From contig NZ_JAERRG010000007.1 in the NCBI RefSeq assembly GCF_016741935.1, positions 372,001 to 436,000 of the forward strand: a stretch of 64,000 nucleotides of DNA. Direction: 5' to 3'. The notes beneath the pieces were generated by a model, which worked only from the letters and a program-made list of their open reading frames with translations, searched no databases and was not told the origin of the DNA. Position numbers and translations under genes: made by a program. Every line of letters begins with the position of its first letter. The first letter of the stretch is position 1. Shown here piece by piece: positions 60,240 to 64,000 of the stretch. The stretch is from Streptomyces endocoffeicus (GTDB lineage: Bacteria > Actinomycetota > Actinomycetes > Streptomycetales > Streptomycetaceae).

Positions 60240-61531
60240 TTGTCTCCATCATCTACCTGGTGCTGATCGTGGTCTCGGTTCTGCTCACCGTGCAGTCGGC
60301 CCATGTCCTCTATCTCATGCTCTACACCTGGGACCGGGCGGATGCCGAACGGAGGGCCCGGGCGCCGGAAGAATTCCTGCCGCCGCAGATCTCCTTCAGT
60401 GTCCTGCTGCCCGCCCGGCATGAGGAAGACGTCATCCAGAGCACCATCGAGCGCGTGGTGCGGGCCAACTATCCGGCCGAACTGCTGGAGGTCTTCGTGA
60501 TCTGCTCACAGGACGACGACGGCACGATCAAAAAGGCCGAGGAGAAGATCGACGACCTGAAGCGGAAGGGGCTGCGCAATGTGCGGGTCGTGGTGTTCGA
60601 CGACAAGCCGATCAACAAACCGCACGGCCTCAACACCGCTCTCCCGCACACCGCGAACCAGGTGGTGACGATTTTCGACGCGGAGGACGACATCCACCCG
60701 GAGATCTTCAACCTGGTGAACACCGTGATGGTGCAGGAGAAGGTCAGGGTGGTCCAGGCCGGTGTACAGCTGATGAACTACGAGTCCAACTGGTACTCGA
60801 CGCTCAACGTCCTGGAGTACTTCTTCTGGTTCAAGAGCCGGCTGCACTACCACGCCCACTTCGGCTCGATCCCGCTCGGCGGCAACACCGTCTTCTTCGC
60901 CCGTGAGCTGCTGCTGCGGCTCGGCGGCTGGGACGACCGCAACCTCACCGAGGACGCCGACATGGGTCTGCGGATATCCGCCATGGGCGAGCGGGTGCGC
61001 GTCGTCTACGACGACCGGTATGTGACCAAGGAGGAGACCCCGCCGACCCTCGGCCATTTCATCCGGCAGCGCACCCGCTGGAGCCAGGGCTTTATGCAGA
61101 CCCTGAAGAAGGGCACCTGGAAGAAGATGCCGACGCGCAAACAGCGCTGGCTCGCCTTCTACGTCCTGGTGTTCCCGCGCGGACAGGCGCTGCTCGGCAT
61201 CTATCTGCCGATCTCGCTCGGCATGATCCTCATCCTCAAGGTGCCGGTGCTGATCGCGCTCTGCTCGTATCTGCCCGTACTGCTGCTGGCCGCGCACTTT
61301 CTGGTCCAGGCGGTCGGTCTGTACGAGTTCACCGGCGCCCATGGTCTCGAAGCCTCGCCGAAGGCGATCGCGCGCATGGCCATCGCCTGGTTTCCCTTCC
61401 AGATGGTGCTGGCGTACGCCGCGCTGCGGGCCATGCGGCGCGAGATGCTCGGCCGCCACGACTGGGAGAAGACACAGCACGTAGGCGCCCACCGGGCCAC
61501 CACCGAGGAGGCGGAGTCGCGTGTCGGATAA
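60236..61531 (+). CDS. Processive family 2 glycosyltransferase (membrane, cellulose/hyaluronan synthase-like)
   Basis: A 431-residue GT2 with an N-terminal helix (about 1-24), cytosolic catalytic domain and two to three C-terminal helices. Motifs: SVLLPARHEED, FDAEDDIHPE (D-x-D), GGNTVFF, EDADMGLRIS (ED) and QRTRWSQG (QxxRW). The last motif marks processive enzymes. No PilZ domain. It could make a lipid-linked or extruded polysaccharide with GtrA. Its 3' end overlaps the next gene by 11 bases. Confidence 0.94.
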   Translation: MIVSIIYLVLIVVSVLLTVQSAHVLYLMLYTWDRADAERRARAPEEFLPPQISFSVLLPARHEEDVIQSTIERVVRANYPAELLEVFVICSQDDDGTIKKAEEKIDDLKRKGLRNVRVVVFDDKPINKPHGLNTALPHTANQVVTIFDAEDDIHPEIFNLVNTVMVQEKVRVVQAGVQLMNYESNWYSTLNVLEYFFWFKSRLHYHAHFGSIPLGGNTVFFARELLLRLGGWDDRNLTEDADMGLRISAMGERVRVVYDDRYVTKEETPPTLGHFIRQRTRWSQGFMQTLKKGTWKKMPTRKQRWLAFYVLVFPRGQALLGIYLPISLGMILILKVPVLIALCSYLPVLLLAAHFLVQAVGLYEFTGAHGLEASPKAIARMAIAWFPFQMVLAYAALRAMRREMLGRHDWEKTQHVGAHRATTEEAESRVG

Positions 61532-63548
61532 CCCCACGCCCCCGCGGCCGGCGGCCGTCGGCGCGGAAGGCCGGAAGGCCGCGGCAAGCAAAAGCGCCGC
61601 GCCGGGCAAGAAGACCACGGCGAACAAGAACGCCGCGCCGGGCAAGAACGCCGCGCCGGGCAAGAGCACCACGACGCCCAAGAGCACCGAGGCGGCCAGG
61701 AACACCGAGGCGGCCAAGAGCACCGCGACGAGCAAGAGCACCACGCCTGGCAAAAAGACCGCGCCGGGCAAGAAGACCACGGCGAACAAGAGCACCGCGC
61801 CGGTCAGGAAGACCACAGCGAACAAGAACGCCGCGACGAGCAAGAAGACCACAGCGAGCAAAAACACCGCTACGGCCAAGAGCACCGCGCCGACCAAGGG
61901 CACCGAGGCCCCCGCGCGGCGTCCGCGCCGCCGCCCGCGGTTCTCCGTCGAGCGCGGCTGGTTCCCCCCGCTGGGGGCCAAGGGCAGGGTCGCCCTGGTC
62001 GTCTCCCTGCTGACCGGGCTGCTCACCCACGGCTACCACCTGTTCCGCTACCCCCTCTACCTCACCGACGAGGGCATCTACATGCAGCGGGCGTGGTCGC
62101 TGGTGCGGGAGACCAGCCTGTCCCCGTACACCTACGACTACGACCACGCCCCGCTGGGGTGGATCACCCTGGCCGGGTGGGTCTTCCCGCTGCCGAAGCA
62201 GTTCGAGACCTTCGGGAACGCGATCAACACCGGACGGTTCCTGATGCTGCTGGTGCATGTCGCCGCCGTCTATCTGCTGTTCGAGATCGCCCGGCGGCTG
62301 TCCGGCAGTGTGCTGGCCGCCACCGTCACCTCGTTCCTCTTCAACGTCTCGCCGATCGCGGTCTACTTCCAGCGGCAGGTCCTGCTGGACAACCTGATGA
62401 TGCTGTGGCTGCTGCTGAGCCTGTTCATGCTGCTCAGGCGAGAAGTCACGATCAGATCGGTGTTCGGCGGCGGGATGGCGCTGGGGATCGCCCTGATCAC
62501 CAAGGAGAACGCGATCTTCTTCGTGCCCAGCTTCATGTATCTGCTCTACCGGAGGGTCAAGGGCTCGGCCAGCAGCCGGTTCACCAGCACCCTCTGGCCG
62601 TTCGCCGCGGCCGCCCCGATCGGCGCCTATGTGACCTACGCACTGCTCAAGAACGAGTTGCTGCCGAGCGGTTTCGACTTCGATCTGAACAACCCGCCCG
62701 CGGACCACGTCTCGCTGCTCTACACCCTGTGGTGGCAGCTCAACCGCAACCAGGGCACCCTCTTCAGCCACACCGGGCTGCTGCAGACCAGCTGGCTGGT
62801 CCGGGACAAGTACCTGCTGATCGCCGGGGTGTGCGCGATGGTGATGTGCCTGTGGATCGGCATGCGGGACCGCAGGCGCAATCTGGGCTTTCTGATCGCC
62901 GGAATGCTGGCCCTCGGATACGCCTTCTATCTGGTGCGCGGCAGTGTGGTGCTGGACTTCTATGTCACCCCGCTGATCCCGATGCTCGCGCTCAACCTCG
63001 GCATGGTGACGGACCGGCTGCTCAAGGGCACGTTCGCCAATCGGTTCATGCGCGGCGCGCATTCTGTGACCCGGGTCGCCGTACCGTCGTTCGTGGCCAT
63101 TCTGCTACTGGCGTCACCGGCCTCCGGGTATCTCGTCCACACCAATACCGAGGGCCATACGCAGATCGCCGACCAGTACCAGTCGAAGATCAATCTCACC
63201 GGAATGCAGCATGCCCAGATCGCCTGGGTGCGCAAGCACGTACCGCCGAATTCACGCATCATCATGGACGACGACCTATGGGGTGAACTGCACGATGTGC
63301 GCCCGTTCTACCCGTACGCGCATTCCCACTGGAACGCCTCGTCCGACCCGGATGTCCGCGACAAACTGTTCAAGAAGAAATGGCAGTACGTGGACTACAT
63401 CATCATGTCGAACAAGATGCGCAGATCCATGATGCTCAACAATGGCGACGGCCGAGAGAACTGGATTCTCCAGGCGCTGCGAAATTCCACCCGCGTCTGG
63501 TCGGAGACCCGGGGCAATATCAAGCTGGAAATCTACCGTGTGCAGTAG
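61521..63548 (+). CDS. GT39/PMT-like membrane glycosyltransferase with Lys-rich N-terminal tail
   Basis: A 675-residue integral membrane glycosyltransferase (ArnT/PMT superfamily) with about 11-12 helices starting near residue 155. The early loop YPLYLTDEGIYMQRAWSLV carries the Asp-Glu expected for these enzymes. Residues 16-132 are a low-complexity Lys/Ala/Thr tail (KSTTPGKKTAPGKKTT-type units, 27-30-bp repeats at about 61590-61900), histone-H1-like and followed by RRPRRRPR; it is predicted cytoplasmic. GTG 61521 overlaps the GT2 gene. The enzyme likely moves a sugar from a polyprenyl donor. Confidence 0.9.
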   Translation: MSDNPTPPRPAAVGAEGRKAAASKSAAPGKKTTANKNAAPGKNAAPGKSTTTPKSTEAARNTEAAKSTATSKSTTPGKKTAPGKKTTANKSTAPVRKTTANKNAATSKKTTASKNTATAKSTAPTKGTEAPARRPRRRPRFSVERGWFPPLGAKGRVALVVSLLTGLLTHGYHLFRYPLYLTDEGIYMQRAWSLVRETSLSPYTYDYDHAPLGWITLAGWVFPLPKQFETFGNAINTGRFLMLLVHVAAVYLLFEIARRLSGSVLAATVTSFLFNVSPIAVYFQRQVLLDNLMMLWLLLSLFMLLRREVTIRSVFGGGMALGIALITKENAIFFVPSFMYLLYRRVKGSASSRFTSTLWPFAAAAPIGAYVTYALLKNELLPSGFDFDLNNPPADHVSLLYTLWWQLNRNQGTLFSHTGLLQTSWLVRDKYLLIAGVCAMVMCLWIGMRDRRRNLGFLIAGMLALGYAFYLVRGSVVLDFYVTPLIPMLALNLGMVTDRLLKGTFANRFMRGAHSVTRVAVPSFVAILLLASPASGYLVHTNTEGHTQIADQYQSKINLTGMQHAQIAWVRKHVPPNSRIIMDDDLWGELHDVRPFYPYAHSHWNASSDPDVRDKLFKKKWQYVDYIIMSNKMRRSMMLNNGDGRENWILQALRNSTRVWSETRGNIKLEIYRVQ

Positions 63549-63572
63549 CCATGGGAAGAGGAGGTGAAGGCC

Positions 63573-64000
63573 ATGCCTGAGTACGACGACGACTGGGATG
63601 TTCCGGAGGACAGGGATGATCCCGAGAACGAGGATGAAATCCCCGAGGACGAGGAAATCTCCGAGGACGAGGACGTCCCCGACGAGGAGGAAATCCCCGA
63701 GGACGAGGATATCCCCGAGGAGGAGGACATCCTCGACGAGGAGGACATCCTCGACGAGGAAAGCACCCTCGACGAGGAGAACACCCCCGACGAGGAGGAC
63801 ACCCCCGCCGGTGACAAGAAGAAAAAGCTCACCTGGAAGACCGTCCTGCTCGCACTCGTGGTCTTCGCGATCGTCGGATCGCTCGTCCAGGTGGTCGCGC
63901 GCGGCGGCTTCGGAGGCGCTCTGAACACCACCGGCAGCGGAGGCGGCAGCGCCCCCAAGAAGGAGCACCACTCCCGGCAGGAGCAGGAGATACGCCCGCC
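63573..64000 (+). CDS. Acidic-tailed single-pass membrane protein (truncated by window end)
   Basis: Only the first 142 codons are present. Residues 4-86 are an Asp/Glu-rich repeat (units IPEDE, ILDEE, TPDEE; 15-bp repeats), then Lys4 and a membrane helix (about 97-115: TVLLALVVFAIVGSLVQVV), then a Gly/Ser-rich outer part. The positive KKKK-LTWK stretch before the helix predicts the acidic tail inside the cell. AGGAGGTGA lies eight bases upstream of the ATG. It follows the GT39 gene by 24 bases, so it is the same operon. Confidence 0.85.
   Translation, partial: MPEYDDDWDVPEDRDDPENEDEIPEDEEISEDEDVPDEEEIPEDEDIPEEEDILDEEDILDEESTLDEENTPDEEDTPAGDKKKKLTWKTVLLALVVFAIVGSLVQVVARGGFGGALNTTGSGGGSAPKKEHHSRQEQEIRP

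Overview
The window has the very high GC content, GC-rich third codon positions, frequent GTG starts and ATGA-type stop/start overlaps of an actinomycete. Gene content points to Streptomyces or a close relative: a TipA-type thiopeptide regulator, WhiJ/DUF397-type genes, an orphan second nuoD, an MreB/Mbl-type protein, many ECF-type sigma factors, and the block folP-folB-folK / folE / ftsH / hpt / tilS / dacB / ppa. It reads as chromosomal core with short accessory patches. I saw no phage, transposase, tRNA, rRNA or CRISPR array.

Layout. 1-3.4 kb: NAD/pantothenate operon on the minus strand (DUF2520 protein, panC, nadB cut by the window edge). 3.5-9.9 kb: a threonine-aldolase-like enzyme, two ArsR-type regulators, a DesK/NarL-type two-component pair and a MidA/NDUFAF7-type methyltransferase. 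10.5-11.6 kb: nuoD2. 11.7-18 kb: a coiled-coil membrane protein, a glycine-betaine/osmoprotectant-type ABC importer with the ATPase divergent from its permeases and lipoprotein, and a surface esterase. 18.2-23.3 kb: an MprF-like lipid aminoacyltransferase, then folP, an NTF2-like gene, folB, folK and a DUF3180 membrane protein. 23.4-31.8 kb: folE, ftsH, hpt, tilS, a zinc metalloprotease, dacB and ppa. 31.9-38 kb: ThrE-type exporter, DedA, tipA with its operator, LysE exporter and glutamate decarboxylase. 38-46.6 kb: a collagen-like protein, a PadR-controlled ABC exporter, DinB protein, aldehyde dehydrogenase, XRE/DUF5753 regulator and HATPase. 46.7-55 kb: site-2 protease, DUF397 protein, family A polymerase, MreB/Mbl, two sigma/anti-sigma pairs and lspA.

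55.2-64 kb is the most unusual part and looks like a cell-surface glycan locus. It holds a receiver-only protein translationally coupled to a GH5 glycanase, a GH6 protein, a membrane-anchored subtilase that has lost its catalytic Asp and Ser, and a coupled run GtrA - processive GT2 - GT39-type membrane glycosyltransferase - acidic membrane protein. The last two have long low-complexity tails of opposite charge (Lys-rich and Asp/Glu-rich), both predicted cytoplasmic. I infer, but cannot prove, that they bind each other.

Two themes run through the window. Short tandem repeats (9-30 bp) occur in many genes and spacers and create low-complexity peptide inserts. Two kinds of dispersed palindromic element sit directly behind stop codons, in the same orientation as the gene they follow.
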